DNA from: CAZOHG01 sp964579725
Lineage (GTDB): Bacteria; Zhuqueibacterota; JdFR-76; BMS3Abin05
DNA: 64,000 nucleotides
Direction: 5' to 3'
NCBI GenBank assembly: GCA_964579725.1
Contig: CAZOHG010000004.1
Coordinates: 43,481 to 107,480, forward strand
The translations under genes were made by a program, and so were the position numbers. Shown here piece after piece: positions 53,192 to 62,208 of this stretch. The stretch's first letter is position 1. Each line of letters starts with the position of its first letter. The notes below the pieces were generated by a model. That model was given only the letters and a program-made list of their open reading frames with translations. It made no database searches and had not been told where the DNA came from.

Positions 53192-54493
53192 TTAATACGG
53201 GTAAAAGAGAAAAAACAGGGCGGAAAACCCGAATAAAATCCAGAGGCCGCCGTGAATTTCCCGGCCGCGCCCGGCTGCGATTTTGACCAACGGGTACAAA
53301 ACAAATCCGGCTGTCATGCCGATGCCCAGGTTGTAGGTAAAACTCATCAGAACCAAGGTGGCAAAAGCGGGAATCGCTTCGGTCAGATCGTCAAATCGAA
53401 TATCCGAAATCGGTGCGATCATGAGCAACCCGACAATGATTAAAGCCGGGCCGTAGGCGGCCGGGGGAATGGCCGTAAAAAACGGGGCGAAAAACAACGC
53501 CAGTAGAAACAGAAAAGCCACCACGACGGCCGTGAGCCCCGAGCGGCCTCCTGCTTCGACACCGGTGGCCGATTCAATGTACGTGCCTGTGGTGGTCGTT
53601 CCCAAAAGAGCCCCGACCACTGTGGCCAACGCGTCGCAAAGCATGGGTTTTTCAATCTCCGGCAAATTTCCGTTCTCGTCCAGGAGGCCCGCTTTGTAGG
53701 AAACGCCAATGAGCGTGCCGATGGTGTCCAAAAAATCCATAACAAACACGGTAAGCATGACGGCGAAAAATCCCCAGGTGAGGGCACCCCCGATGTCCAA
53801 TTTCAAAAATACGGGGCTCAGATTGGGCGGCAGGCTCACCCACCGGGTTGGGACTTTAGCCACGTGCAACGGAAACGACAGAAAAGTAGTGGTCAAAATT
53901 CCCAACAAAATCGCTCCTTTGATTTTTCGAATCATTAAAAATCCAATGAGCAAAAAGCCGAAAATCGCCAAAAGCACGGCTGGGTCGGCCAGATTTCCGA
54001 CGCGCACGGGGGCTCCCGGGGTGCCTACCCGAACAATACCCGTTTCATTCAGCCCGATAAACGTCAGGAAAAGCCCGATTCCCACCGCAAAAGCAACTTT
54101 CGAAGATTGCGGAATTGCGTTCGCCAGCCAGCTCCTCAACTTAAAAAGGGTAAGCAGCGTAAAAAGGACGCCGCTAATAAAAATAGCCCCCAGAGCCGTT
54201 TGCCAGGTGTACCCCAACACTTTGACCACGGTAAACGCCACAAAGGCATTTTCGCCCATGTAGGGAGCAATGGCAAAGGGGCGGCGCGCGTAGAGCCCCA
54301 TGGCCAACGTGCCGAAAAAGGCACTTAAAATAGTGGCCACCATGGACGGCCCAAAGGGCATTCCCGCAGCCTCCAAAATTTTCGGGTTCACCACAATAAT
54401 GTACGCCATGGTAACAAACGTGGTAACACCCGCAATGATTTCTTGTTTCACGCTTGTCCCCAACTCATCCAGCTGAAAATAGCGGCGAATCAT
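53192..54493 (-). CDS. NCS2-family purine/xanthine permease (AzgA-like)
   Basis: A proton- or sodium-coupled nucleobase transporter with 12-14 membrane segments. It opens with FQLDELGTSVKQEIIAGVTT, then has MAYIIVVNPKILEAAGMP and YMGENAFVAFTVV, and the middle block FVMDFLDTIGTLIGVS and SATGVEAGGRSGLTAV, typical of the AzgA (adenine/guanine/hypoxanthine) branch. ATG 54493 (MIRRYFQLDEL) is chosen because AAGGAG lies upstream; the frame continues to 54676 without family-like residues. It gives 433 aa. It is alone between two longer gaps. Confidence 0.9.
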   Translation of the reverse strand: MIRRYFQLDELGTSVKQEIIAGVTTFVTMAYIIVVNPKILEAAGMPFGPSMVATILSAFFGTLAMGLYARRPFAIAPYMGENAFVAFTVVKVLGYTWQTALGAIFISGVLFTLLTLFKLRSWLANAIPQSSKVAFAVGIGLFLTFIGLNETGIVRVGTPGAPVRVGNLADPAVLLAIFGFLLIGFLMIRKIKGAILLGILTTTFLSFPLHVAKVPTRWVSLPPNLSPVFLKLDIGGALTWGFFAVMLTVFVMDFLDTIGTLIGVSYKAGLLDENGNLPEIEKPMLCDALATVVGALLGTTTTGTYIESATGVEAGGRSGLTAVVVAFLFLLALFFAPFFTAIPPAAYGPALIIVGLLMIAPISDIRFDDLTEAIPAFATLVLMSFTYNLGIGMTAGFVLYPLVKIAAGRGREIHGGLWILFGFSALFFLFYPY

Positions 54494-54864
54494 GAATGGG
54501 TCTCCTTCTTTTACAATCCTATTTTTCGAGGTACGCGGTGCTTGTGCCTCCTTTCGTTCGGTTGATCTTCCCAGACTAAGGGACTTTCGCCCCGAAAAGA
54601 CCAGCATTCTCCCCATTTTAGCCGAATTACCGAAATAGGCTGTTTGAAGTGTACGGAAAAAAAGGAATTTTCGCAAGGACTTTAAGACGGCGGGAAAAAA
54701 TTTTGGGGGATTTTAGTACCTGTGAAAATATCCGTGTGCCTGACCTAAAAACGACGAGCCGCTCCGTTCGGGAAAAATCGATTCCTGTCAGGCAGCCAAA
54801 AAGAAGCCCCCATTCGAAAAAGAGTTTTTGTTCAACCGCTTCGAACGGTCCGGAAAATGGCCGG
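54494..54864. other. Intergenic region upstream of the permease gene
   Basis: 371 bases between two - strand genes, which should contain the promoter of the permease and the end of the nfo transcript. I see no hairpin with a T-run, repeat or credible small gene in it. Confidence 0.4.
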
Positions 54865-55710
54865 TCAATTTCCCTGAGCCAGAGCTTTGAGTGTTTTAAT
54901 ATCTTCCTTAAAGGCTTCGGGACCGCCGGGGGTTTCCAAAATTTTGGGGATCATTTTAAGGCGCGGATCGGTCATCAGAAACCGAAAAGCGTCCAGCCCA
55001 ATCAGTCCCTTGCCGATATTTTCGTGCCGGTCTACGCGGCTTCCGAGTGGTTTTTTGGAATCATTTAGATGAATGGCGCGGAGATTTTCTAACCCCAAAA
55101 TCGCGTCGAATTGACTCATTGTGGCGTCGTAGGCGTCGCGGGTTCGAATATCGTAGCCCGCGGCAAAAATGTGAGCCGTGTCCAGACAAATGCCGGTGCG
55201 TTCCTTTTGTTCAACGCCCTCCCGGATGCGCGCTAACTGCTCGAATGTGTACCCCAAATTCGTTCCCTGGCCTGCTGTGGTTTCCAGCAAGAGGCGAACC
55301 TTGTAACCGGGTCGCAGAGCAAGCACGAAATTCAAGCTGGCTACAATTTGGTTCAACCCGAATTCCTCCGTCTCCTTCCGGTAGGAGCCCGGATGAAACA
55401 CTAAATCGGGGACACCCAGCATTTCTGCCCGGTCCATTTCGTCCAGAAACGCCTCGCGCGATTTTCGCAACAGCGTCTCGTCGGCACTGCCAAGATTGAT
55501 TAAATAGGAATCGTGAATGACGACACGCTCAATGGAAGATTCCTTCCAGGCTTGCCGAAATTTCTCGGCGTCTTCGGGAGACAGGGGTTTTCCCACCCAT
55601 TGGTTCTGATTCTTGGAAAAAATCTGAATGGCATTGGCACCGATTTCCTCTCCCCGGCCAGGCGCCAGGTAAATCCCCTTGGCAATTGAAACGTGGGCAC
55701 CTAAGAGCAT
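54865..55710 (-). CDS. nfo: Endonuclease IV (AP endonuclease)
   Basis: Cuts the DNA backbone 5' of abasic sites during base-excision repair, using three zinc ions. Signature elements in order: GAHVSIAKG at the start, VIHDSYLINLGS, DLVFHPGSY, LLLETTAGQGT, GICLDTAHIFAAGYD, HLNDSKKPLGSRVDRHENIG and the final LETPGG. The zinc-binding His, Glu and Asp residues of the family are all present. The length of 281 aa is normal. It is probably an independent unit between the permease and ferritin-like genes. Confidence 0.97.
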   Translation of the reverse strand: MLLGAHVSIAKGIYLAPGRGEEIGANAIQIFSKNQNQWVGKPLSPEDAEKFRQAWKESSIERVVIHDSYLINLGSADETLLRKSREAFLDEMDRAEMLGVPDLVFHPGSYRKETEEFGLNQIVASLNFVLALRPGYKVRLLLETTAGQGTNLGYTFEQLARIREGVEQKERTGICLDTAHIFAAGYDIRTRDAYDATMSQFDAILGLENLRAIHLNDSKKPLGSRVDRHENIGKGLIGLDAFRFLMTDPRLKMIPKILETPGGPEAFKEDIKTLKALAQGN

Positions 55711-55792
55711 GTTTCACCTCCCCAACAACCGAATACATTTGACAAAATGGTACTTGGCTTGTACGGAAAAGAGTCTTTGTCTGAAAGGGCGT

Positions 55793-56269
55793 CTACCCCT
55801 TAGCCACGCTCACCAAATCGCCGTCTTCAATTTTCGTGCGAATACGGTACTCCGCCTCCAACATTTCCATGTGGTGCTTTTCTTCTTCGGCCAGACGCTC
55901 GAACACACGTTTTCCACCCAAATTGCTGGTTCGCTGCGCGGCGGTTTCGAAAAACTCAAGGGAATCCTTTTCCTGCGCAATGGCAACCGTCAAAATTTCC
56001 AACGGCGTGGCCGTGGGTGTAATTTCTTTCAGAAAACGGCGCTTCTTCGGGAGATTAATGTAAAGCAAACGCTTTCCCGAAATTCGGGCATATTCCCTTT
56101 CCAATTCGCGGCGGTGACGTTTTTCTTCCTCCGCCAAAGCCAACAGCAATTCCTTCCCCTGCTTGTCCTGCACGTGTTTAATGGCTTCTCGGTACATGTG
56201 GTAAGAATCAATTTCCGATTGAATGGCAATTCGAAGTGCCTCAAGTTCATCTACTCTCTGCCAGATCAT
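55793..56269 (-). CDS. Ferritin-like/rubrerythrin-type di-iron protein
   Basis: A four-helix-bundle protein of 158 residues. Metal-binding helices are recognisable: ALRIAIQSEIDSYHMYREA, LAEEEKRHRRELEREY, ILTVAIAQEKDSLEFFE and LAEEEKHHMEMLEAEY, giving the paired E...ExxH ligands. There is no rubredoxin-like C-terminal domain, so it resembles the erythrin core only. Such proteins use peroxide reduction or store iron. In this window it fits with the superoxide reductase, which produces peroxide, but the genes are about 4 kb apart. It lies 61 bases downstream of a small zinc-ribbon gene. Confidence 0.85.
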   Translation of the reverse strand: MIWQRVDELEALRIAIQSEIDSYHMYREAIKHVQDKQGKELLLALAEEEKRHRRELEREYARISGKRLLYINLPKKRRFLKEITPTATPLEILTVAIAQEKDSLEFFETAAQRTSNLGGKRVFERLAEEEKHHMEMLEAEYRIRTKIEDGDLVSVAKG

Positions 56270-56330
56270 GTGTCTCCTCCTCCCGTAAATAGTCGTGTGC
56301 CGAACAATCGCCTCATAATTTAAGGGCGTT

Positions 56331-56609
56331 TCAGTCGGATTCGATTTTCAGCAATCGCATGGCCAAATACCCAATCAGTAAAAGTCCCATGCCAAGAATT
56401 AGGATTGGAGTTGAGTAGGCCTTGCCGAAAGCCAAAAGGAAAATTTCAAATAGTGCTAAAATAGCACCAATGGTCATACTTAATTTAAGAGAAAGCCACC
56501 AGATTTTCCCTCTTCGGGGCTCTGGCGACTGGGAAATCAGCGAAAATCCACAGGCGGGGCATGTTGTGGCGCTTTCGGGAAGTTCCGCACCACATTGAGG
56601 ACATTTCAT
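56331..56609 (-). CDS. Small zinc-ribbon protein with two membrane helices
   Basis: A 92-residue protein. The N-terminal KCPQCGAELPESATTCPACG is a zinc ribbon with two CxxC pairs. Two hydrophobic helices follow (LSMTIGAILALFEIFLLAFG and PILILGMGLLLIGYLAM). ATG 56609 has AAAGGA 6 bases upstream; a start five codons earlier is in frame but weaker. I do not recognise the function; such zinc-ribbon membrane proteins are common and uncharacterised. Confidence 0.7.
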   Translation of the reverse strand: MKCPQCGAELPESATTCPACGFSLISQSPEPRRGKIWWLSLKLSMTIGAILALFEIFLLAFGKAYSTPILILGMGLLLIGYLAMRLLKIESD

Positions 56610-56675
56610 GTGACGTCCTTTCACTCAAGAGAGAAATTCAATAATCATTCCGAAAAGCACTTAAATTTAAGAAAT

Positions 56676-59498
56676 CTAAAAGACAGGTGCAAATAAAATA
56701 TAGCCTTTCCACGATTTTGTAGGCTCCACCTCCCGACCAACGCCAACCCGAACCACAACCCCCACTTTGGCCAGCGGCCACAGCCGCACCCGAAGCTCCG
56801 TCCCCGCCGTGGTGCGCCAGCTTGAGGCGCCAAAAGAAAGCGCCCGGCCGTGGAGAAGAGCGGTCGTACTTTCACCCCAAACGCGCCCGCCGTCTACAAA
56901 AAAGGCGGCCGTGAGGCGTTCTGCGTAAAGAAGTCGGAGAAAATAAAATCGGAGGTTCCGCACAAGCTGGACGCGATATTCGGCCGTGCCGTAAATTTGC
57001 CGGGTTCCCTCCGGTGCACTCGGTAGGGCGCGAATCAATTGCGAAGACAATTTCGGGGGAGACTGCGGTAGCCAGTCCCCGAAATGGAAAAATCCTCCTG
57101 CTCGAAGGGCCAGAACATCCCGCCGAAAAGGAAGGGAAAGATGCCCCACAAGCTGCGTGAGCCCTTCCGTGTACCGAAGCGTACTCCCAAATAGAGGGTC
57201 TGCCCAGGAAGCGGCAGCCGAAAATCGAACACCGGTTGTCGGGTGAATGGAATTTCCCACGTCCGGGAGCTGGTAGCGGTAGGTGTACGCCAGTGAAAGG
57301 GCATTTCGGTAGCCGCTAAAAGGATGAAGGTGCTTTGGGAACGTCACGGTTCGATTCAAAAACACCCGCGTTTTTTGGACAGAAAATTCGGCCGAAAGCC
57401 GGTGTCGGGCGTACACATTCCGACCCAAAGCAAAGGGCAGGTCAACCTGCAGAAAGGCCGTCCGGTGTTGCTCTCCAAAATCGGAGCGATTTAAAAATCC
57501 CCTGCACCGGTCGTAGTTTTGTCCGACGCCGATCGAAAAGGTAGGCAGGTACTGCGTGTTGGTGTACACAAAATCGGCAGAAAGCCGACGGTCGCCCACG
57601 GTTACCTGGCTTTGCAAAGCGTGCTCGCTGAGGGGATCAGCCAAATAATGAAAAAAGCCCCCCTCGTACCCGCGGTCGTCCTGCTGCACAACCGGCACCC
57701 AGATTAACGATTGAAGATTTTTGCGCGAAAGGTACGCCACCGGAGGCGACATCGGAACGGGTTTTTGAGGCGGAGGGAAGCGTTGGAACGTGCGATTTTC
57801 CCAGGTCCATGGAACACTTAGCGGGCCCCAGTGCGGGCTGACTCGCCTGTCAGCGGGAAGGGACACAATTTGCACCGAATCCCGCTTTTCAAAAACGACG
57901 GCAAAAATCCGTTTTCCGTCCGGCGACCAATTCGGATTAAACAACCCGCCGAAGGCGTTGGTGACGGCTTGGGGCTCCGACCCGTCGGCATTCATGACAA
58001 AAAGATTGGGAGTGCCGAAACGGTAATCGATGTACGTCAGGTGGGTTCCGTCCGGTGACCACTCAGGAGAACGGCAATCGTAGCCAGAATCCTGCAGAAT
58101 GTGCAAAGCAGACCCGTCCGGGCGAATGGCAGCGACCATACGGTGTCCCGAAGAATCCACCAACGAAAAGGCAATTTGGGTTCCGTCCGGTGACCAGCGC
58201 GGCGAAAAAACCTCCGTTTGAAGCGGAAAGTCGGTTATTTGGCGAATTCGACGCGAACGGAGGTCGAGAATCATGAGATTGGAACGCCCCGGGAAATGTT
58301 TAACAAAAATCAAAGATCGGCCGTCCGGAGAAAAATCGGGATCGGTAGCACGCTCATTTTGTGTCAGGGGAAATTCCTTTCGTTTGGTCAGATCGTACAC
58401 AAAAAGGTCGTTAATTGTGCTCAAACTAATCCCCGGGCGGCCTCGGGAGTACGCCACCTGTTGGCCGTTGGGTGACCAGCTTGTTTGTGCGTGCACGTCC
58501 AGCCCTCCCACGCGCCGCCAGACGGCTTGAGTCTTGTCAAAAACGTACAATTTGGGGAGCCAACTGTCCATTCGAGAAATCCCCACCGCGGCCGCTTTCT
58601 TTCCGTCGGGGGCCCACCGAATACTGAGCGCAACCCGAAACGGAGCGGCAAAGGGGCGAGCAACTTCGGACATAAATTCCCGTCCTTTTTTCCACCGCAG
58701 GTAGTGCTGCGAAAGGGAGTCCAACCAGACGCGGTACAGCCTGCGTTCCGACAACGCGGTTTTGCGGTGCAAATTCCAGTCGAAGCTAAGGGGAAACCGG
58801 CGGTGTTGTTGAATAAGATTGGGCAGAAAATCGTCGCCCCAGCGCCGGGCACCGTAGCGTACCAAACTGTGCCCTTCTTCGTACACCAGGCGGCTGTCAA
58901 TCGGATCGGTGCCCACAAAGCCCTGCAGGTCTTTTACTCGAAGCAACCGTTGACTCCACCACGCGATACGCAGTAATAAATCCCGGTGTAAGTCCCAGGT
59001 TTCACCTTCGTATTGCGCCAGGCCTTCCGTAAACCAATCGGGTGTGGTGCCCAATCCCAACAACTCCCACCACACACCCGTTACATTTCGCAATTTCCAA
59101 AAATGCAATTCGTGGGTTAACTCGTGGGAAAGAACACGGCGCAGCCATTGAAGGCGACCGGTCGTGTATTTTGGCATGTCGGGCGTCCAGATTCGAATGA
59201 CGTGCCCCAACGGATTGGATTCTCCGTTGGAATAATCATCTGTATCCTGCAGCACCAAAACAATTTTCCGATCGGGTTTGGTGTGCAATGCCCGTGAAAT
59301 CGAAAAAAAAGACGCTTCGGCGATTTGCCCTGCTTCACGTGCAACGGCGGTTAACTCTTTGTGGTAAATGATCTTGAAATGTGGCGTTTCAAAAATCAAC
59401 CATTCCAGTTCAGGGTGATTGGCCCCCCACTGAATTTGAGCCTGCCCCGGAGCCACCAGAACGAAAAGAAAAACCAGCGGAAGGAAAAAACGGCGCAT
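56676..59498 (-). CDS. Exported protein fusing MA-type metallopeptidase, TolB-like propeller and outer-membrane barrel
   Basis: A 940-residue envelope protein. Residues 1-20 form a signal peptide. About 30-270 are a gluzincin-type domain: HELTH at 125-129 and TPDWFTEGLAQYEG with the third ligand Glu158. About 290-560 hold TolB/PD40 propeller repeats (for example WSPDGTQIAFSLV, SPDGRSLIFVKHF, WSPDGTHLTYIDY, WSPDGKRIFAVVF). From about 600 to the end, amphipathic strands with many aromatic residues finish in GYILFAPVF with terminal Phe, which fits a surface-antigen/Omp85-like barrel. This would place a propeller and protease next to the outer membrane. The cupin gene upstream overlaps by one base, so the two are co-transcribed. 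Confidence 0.85.
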   Translation of the reverse strand: MRRFFLPLVFLFVLVAPGQAQIQWGANHPELEWLIFETPHFKIIYHKELTAVAREAGQIAEASFFSISRALHTKPDRKIVLVLQDTDDYSNGESNPLGHVIRIWTPDMPKYTTGRLQWLRRVLSHELTHELHFWKLRNVTGVWWELLGLGTTPDWFTEGLAQYEGETWDLHRDLLLRIAWWSQRLLRVKDLQGFVGTDPIDSRLVYEEGHSLVRYGARRWGDDFLPNLIQQHRRFPLSFDWNLHRKTALSERRLYRVWLDSLSQHYLRWKKGREFMSEVARPFAAPFRVALSIRWAPDGKKAAAVGISRMDSWLPKLYVFDKTQAVWRRVGGLDVHAQTSWSPNGQQVAYSRGRPGISLSTINDLFVYDLTKRKEFPLTQNERATDPDFSPDGRSLIFVKHFPGRSNLMILDLRSRRIRQITDFPLQTEVFSPRWSPDGTQIAFSLVDSSGHRMVAAIRPDGSALHILQDSGYDCRSPEWSPDGTHLTYIDYRFGTPNLFVMNADGSEPQAVTNAFGGLFNPNWSPDGKRIFAVVFEKRDSVQIVSLPADRRVSPHWGPLSVPWTWENRTFQRFPPPQKPVPMSPPVAYLSRKNLQSLIWVPVVQQDDRGYEGGFFHYLADPLSEHALQSQVTVGDRRLSADFVYTNTQYLPTFSIGVGQNYDRCRGFLNRSDFGEQHRTAFLQVDLPFALGRNVYARHRLSAEFSVQKTRVFLNRTVTFPKHLHPFSGYRNALSLAYTYRYQLPDVGNSIHPTTGVRFSAAASWADPLFGSTLRYTEGLTQLVGHLSLPFRRDVLALRAGGFFHFGDWLPQSPPKLSSQLIRALPSAPEGTRQIYGTAEYRVQLVRNLRFYFLRLLYAERLTAAFFVDGGRVWGESTTALLHGRALSFGASSWRTTAGTELRVRLWPLAKVGVVVRVGVGREVEPTKSWKGYILFAPVF

Positions 59499-59848
59499 TA
59501 GCTGACCTCATCCACCAATGGAATTACGCAAATGAATTTCAGGGGCACAGTTCCCGTGTTTTGAAATTGGTGCCATTCGTTGGGCAAAACCAAAACGGCT
59601 TCACCTGCCGAAATGGGTGTTCTTTCCGATTGGCTGACCAATTCCCCCTGACCTTCCAGAATGTACACCTCGTGCTCGTAATTGTGGCGATGGTAGGGGG
59701 TAAACCCCGCCGGTTCAATTTCAAACAAGCGCATTCTGAAAGTGGGCGCCCCGTTTTCTTCGGAAATCAGCACCCATTTTTTCACGCCCTTTACGGTGTC
59801 GGAATCGAACCGCTGCGGCAGGCGGCCTTTCGGATGTACGATTTGCAT
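59498..59848 (-). CDS. Cupin-domain protein
   Basis: A small single-domain cupin of 116 residues. The first cupin motif is FTPYHRHNYEHEVYILEGQG (H-x-H-x4-E-H pattern of metal ligands), the second EAVLVLPNEWHQFQNTG. Metal-binding cupins of this size act as isomerases, dioxygenases or regulators; nothing shows the substrate. ATG 59848 with GAGGGAG upstream is preferred over the start at 59902. The stop overlaps the ATG of the protease/propeller/barrel gene by one base. Confidence 0.85.
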   Translation of the reverse strand: MQIVHPKGRLPQRFDSDTVKGVKKWVLISEENGAPTFRMRLFEIEPAGFTPYHRHNYEHEVYILEGQGELVSQSERTPISAGEAVLVLPNEWHQFQNTGTVPLKFICVIPLVDEVS

Positions 59849-59943
59849 TTTGGCTCCCTCGTTTAAGAAAATTTTGGATGAATTGGCCTTCTGAAAAACC
59901 ATTTTTCCAAGTCCCGCATCCCCATTTTGGGCAACAAAACGGC

Positions 59944-60726
59944 CTATTTTTGCTCCAATCCGATTAGAGCCGCGCCGTAGGCACCCATGAGTTGGGGGTA
60001 CCGGGGCAAGTGTACCTTTTCCCCTGTTTCTTCTTCCAGCATTTTTCGCATGGCCTCGTTGCGAGCCACGCCGCCGGAAAGCATGAGAGGCGGCACCAAC
60101 CCCACGCTGCGAATCATGGCTACAATTCGGGTTATTAGCGAGCGGTGCAATCCGCGGAGAATCGGTTCCACGGCCACCCCGTGTGCCACCAAAGAAATAA
60201 TTTCAGATTCCGCAAAAACGGTGCAGGTACTGGAGATCTTTTCCTCTTGATTTGTGGAAAGGGCCGTTTTGCCCAGAACATCCAGCGGAACGCGCAGACG
60301 ACCTGCTGTGTTTTCCAAAAAGCGCCCCGTCCCGGCGGCGCACTTGTCGTTCATGACGAAATCAACCACCCGTCCGTTTTCACCGATGATGATGACCTTG
60401 CTGTCCTGTCCCCCGATGTCTACCAATGTGCCCGGTCGCCGAAGCTCCCGATAAATCCCCCGGGCGTGGCAGGTAATTTCCGTCAAATTTCGGGTGGCCT
60501 TTTTGACCAATTTCCGTCCGTACCCTGTGGCCACCAGCGAAACCGCCTCCAGGGAGCCCCACGCCTTTTCCGCCTCACTCAACAAATGGGCAACCTGCGC
60601 CTCCACGCGCGGGTCCGACGGTTCCAACACATGCCAGATCATGTCTCCTGCCGAATCGACACCCACGATTTTGCAGGTAGTGGAGCCGACGTCCAGGCCG
60701 AGAGCAGCCAAACGCTTCCGGTTCAC
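59944..60726 (-). CDS. ATPase activator of a 2-hydroxyacyl-CoA dehydratase/DCCP-type enzyme
   Basis: A BadF/BadG/HgdC-family ATPase that injects a low-potential electron into the partner FeS enzyme at the cost of ATP. ASKHA-fold sequences are visible: ALGLDVGSTTCKIVGVD, LVDIGGQDSKVI, MNDKCAAGTGRFLE with one cluster Cys, STCTVFAESEIISL with the second, and MLSGGVARNEAMRK. The homodimer would hold one [4Fe-4S] cluster between subunits. The length of 260 aa is normal. It overlaps the partner gene by 4 bases. Confidence 0.92.
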   Translation of the reverse strand: MNRKRLAALGLDVGSTTCKIVGVDSAGDMIWHVLEPSDPRVEAQVAHLLSEAEKAWGSLEAVSLVATGYGRKLVKKATRNLTEITCHARGIYRELRRPGTLVDIGGQDSKVIIIGENGRVVDFVMNDKCAAGTGRFLENTAGRLRVPLDVLGKTALSTNQEEKISSTCTVFAESEIISLVAHGVAVEPILRGLHRSLITRIVAMIRSVGLVPPLMLSGGVARNEAMRKMLEEETGEKVHLPRYPQLMGAYGAALIGLEQK

Positions 60727-62045
60727 GATTCCAAAATCTCCAAAAAAGCGGCGATTCGGTTTTCTGCCTGTTCGTCGGAATAGGCACGCGGATCATTGTG
60801 GTCGGCCTCCAAAAGCAGAGCCGGAATGCCGTAGGTGTTGACAAAATAGTCCCGTTGGTCAATTTGTCCCAGCGAGTAGGGTTTGCACGAGCGATCGGAA
60901 TGCAGCACCACGCCATCCGCGGAAAAATCTTCCACCATTTTTCGCATGGCTTTTAATTTGTGTCCCGTACCGCGATTTAGAATCGGATGCAAATAGGTTC
61001 GCGCCATCGATTCCAGAGGCCGCGTTTCGTCCATCATTGGGGCTAATTCTCCCCAGGCGTACGTGTAGGTGGCTGTGACAATATTGGCGCCGTGACGCGC
61101 AAAGATTTCCGCCAGCTCTCTCAATTTGAACCAAATGGGCAGGTTGTCCCAAATGAGTCGTTTTCGCTCATTTTTCACGGCCGCCACGCCCTTTTGAATG
61201 CGCTCGTCAATTTCCTTCAATAAGCGGCGGTAATATTCCACAGCCACCGGTTCGCCGCGAAGGTCCACAATGGGAGCCATGTGAATAAATCCGTCAAAGG
61301 CAGTAAGCGGAGCAGGACGTTGTTTGCCGCGTTCCAGCACCTCAAGCCACAAAAAAGAGGCTTCCTTACTGAGACGGACGACCTTTTGCAATTTTTTGAA
61401 CGAAAGTCGTTTACCGGCGATTTTCTCGGCAGGGGGGATCATTTCTTCCAATTGACGTTTCACGTAGGCGATGTCATGTTCCGAGGCTTCTGCGTAAACA
61501 AAGGGGGTGTCTACCAAAATAAGCGGAACCCGAAAATGCTCGGCTAAAACGCGGTACCAGTAAAGGACGGTTTGGCAAATATTGGTGCAGGCCAACAAAA
61601 CATCCGGGCGCGGCAATTTTCCGACAGGTGTTTTGCCCGACAGCGCTGTTCCGATGTCCGTCCGGGCGTAAGAACAAATATCGCGGGAAAACCCGGCGTT
61701 TTCGGCTTCCGAAGCGATTTCCACCGTCTTTCGCCTTGCCCCGCACAAGGCGGCGTGATTTTCGGGGTAAAGGATGTAAAACCCGAGTGCCTTTAAAATC
61801 TCAATCGGCGCCCCGGACGTGACCCAGGCAACCTTTCGAGCGCCGTTGGCGTAGCGCCCCTCCAAATAATGGCGCGACATGAGCTCTTTCATCCGAGCCG
61901 AAAGTTTGAACGGCGGTGCCAGCACCTCGCTGTTCCAGCGGCGTCGGGCCGATTTCCTTTCATTTCGGAAACGCTGTAGCGCCAGAGCCGTTCGGCCGAC
62001 CCACCTAACTTGAATTTGGTACACACATTTCTGCGAAAGGGACAT
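60723..62045 (-). CDS. 2-hydroxyacyl-CoA dehydratase D-component/benzoyl-CoA reductase-type protein
   Basis: An FeS protein of the HgdB/BcrC/DCCP family, activated by the neighbouring ATPase. Cluster cysteines are seen in HAALCGARRK, DICSYARTDIG, LLACTNICQTV and SDRSCKPYSLGQ. Only one such subunit is encoded; classical dehydratases and benzoyl-CoA reductase need two different subunits. Single-subunit members with an activator include the double-cubane proteins (DCCP/YjiM type), so the substrate is open. The frame starts at ATG 62045, but the first 50 residues are arginine-rich and atypical; a start near Met52 is possible. The length of 440 aa is near the family norm. Confidence 0.85.
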   Translation of the reverse strand: MSLSQKCVYQIQVRWVGRTALALQRFRNERKSARRRWNSEVLAPPFKLSARMKELMSRHYLEGRYANGARKVAWVTSGAPIEILKALGFYILYPENHAALCGARRKTVEIASEAENAGFSRDICSYARTDIGTALSGKTPVGKLPRPDVLLACTNICQTVLYWYRVLAEHFRVPLILVDTPFVYAEASEHDIAYVKRQLEEMIPPAEKIAGKRLSFKKLQKVVRLSKEASFLWLEVLERGKQRPAPLTAFDGFIHMAPIVDLRGEPVAVEYYRRLLKEIDERIQKGVAAVKNERKRLIWDNLPIWFKLRELAEIFARHGANIVTATYTYAWGELAPMMDETRPLESMARTYLHPILNRGTGHKLKAMRKMVEDFSADGVVLHSDRSCKPYSLGQIDQRDYFVNTYGIPALLLEADHNDPRAYSDEQAENRIAAFLEILES

Positions 62046-62208
62046 TCCGATGTTTCAGCCTCGGTTGTTTTTGAAACTAAAAGCTTTCCCCAAATTTTTT
62101 GGTGCTCTGTCCGTTTTCCCCCTGCACGTGGAATTGGCAGGGGAAACTCCTCAATCCGAAAAAAGGGCTAAAAAATCAAAATCCGAAAACCGAACACGTC
62201 TTTCAAAC

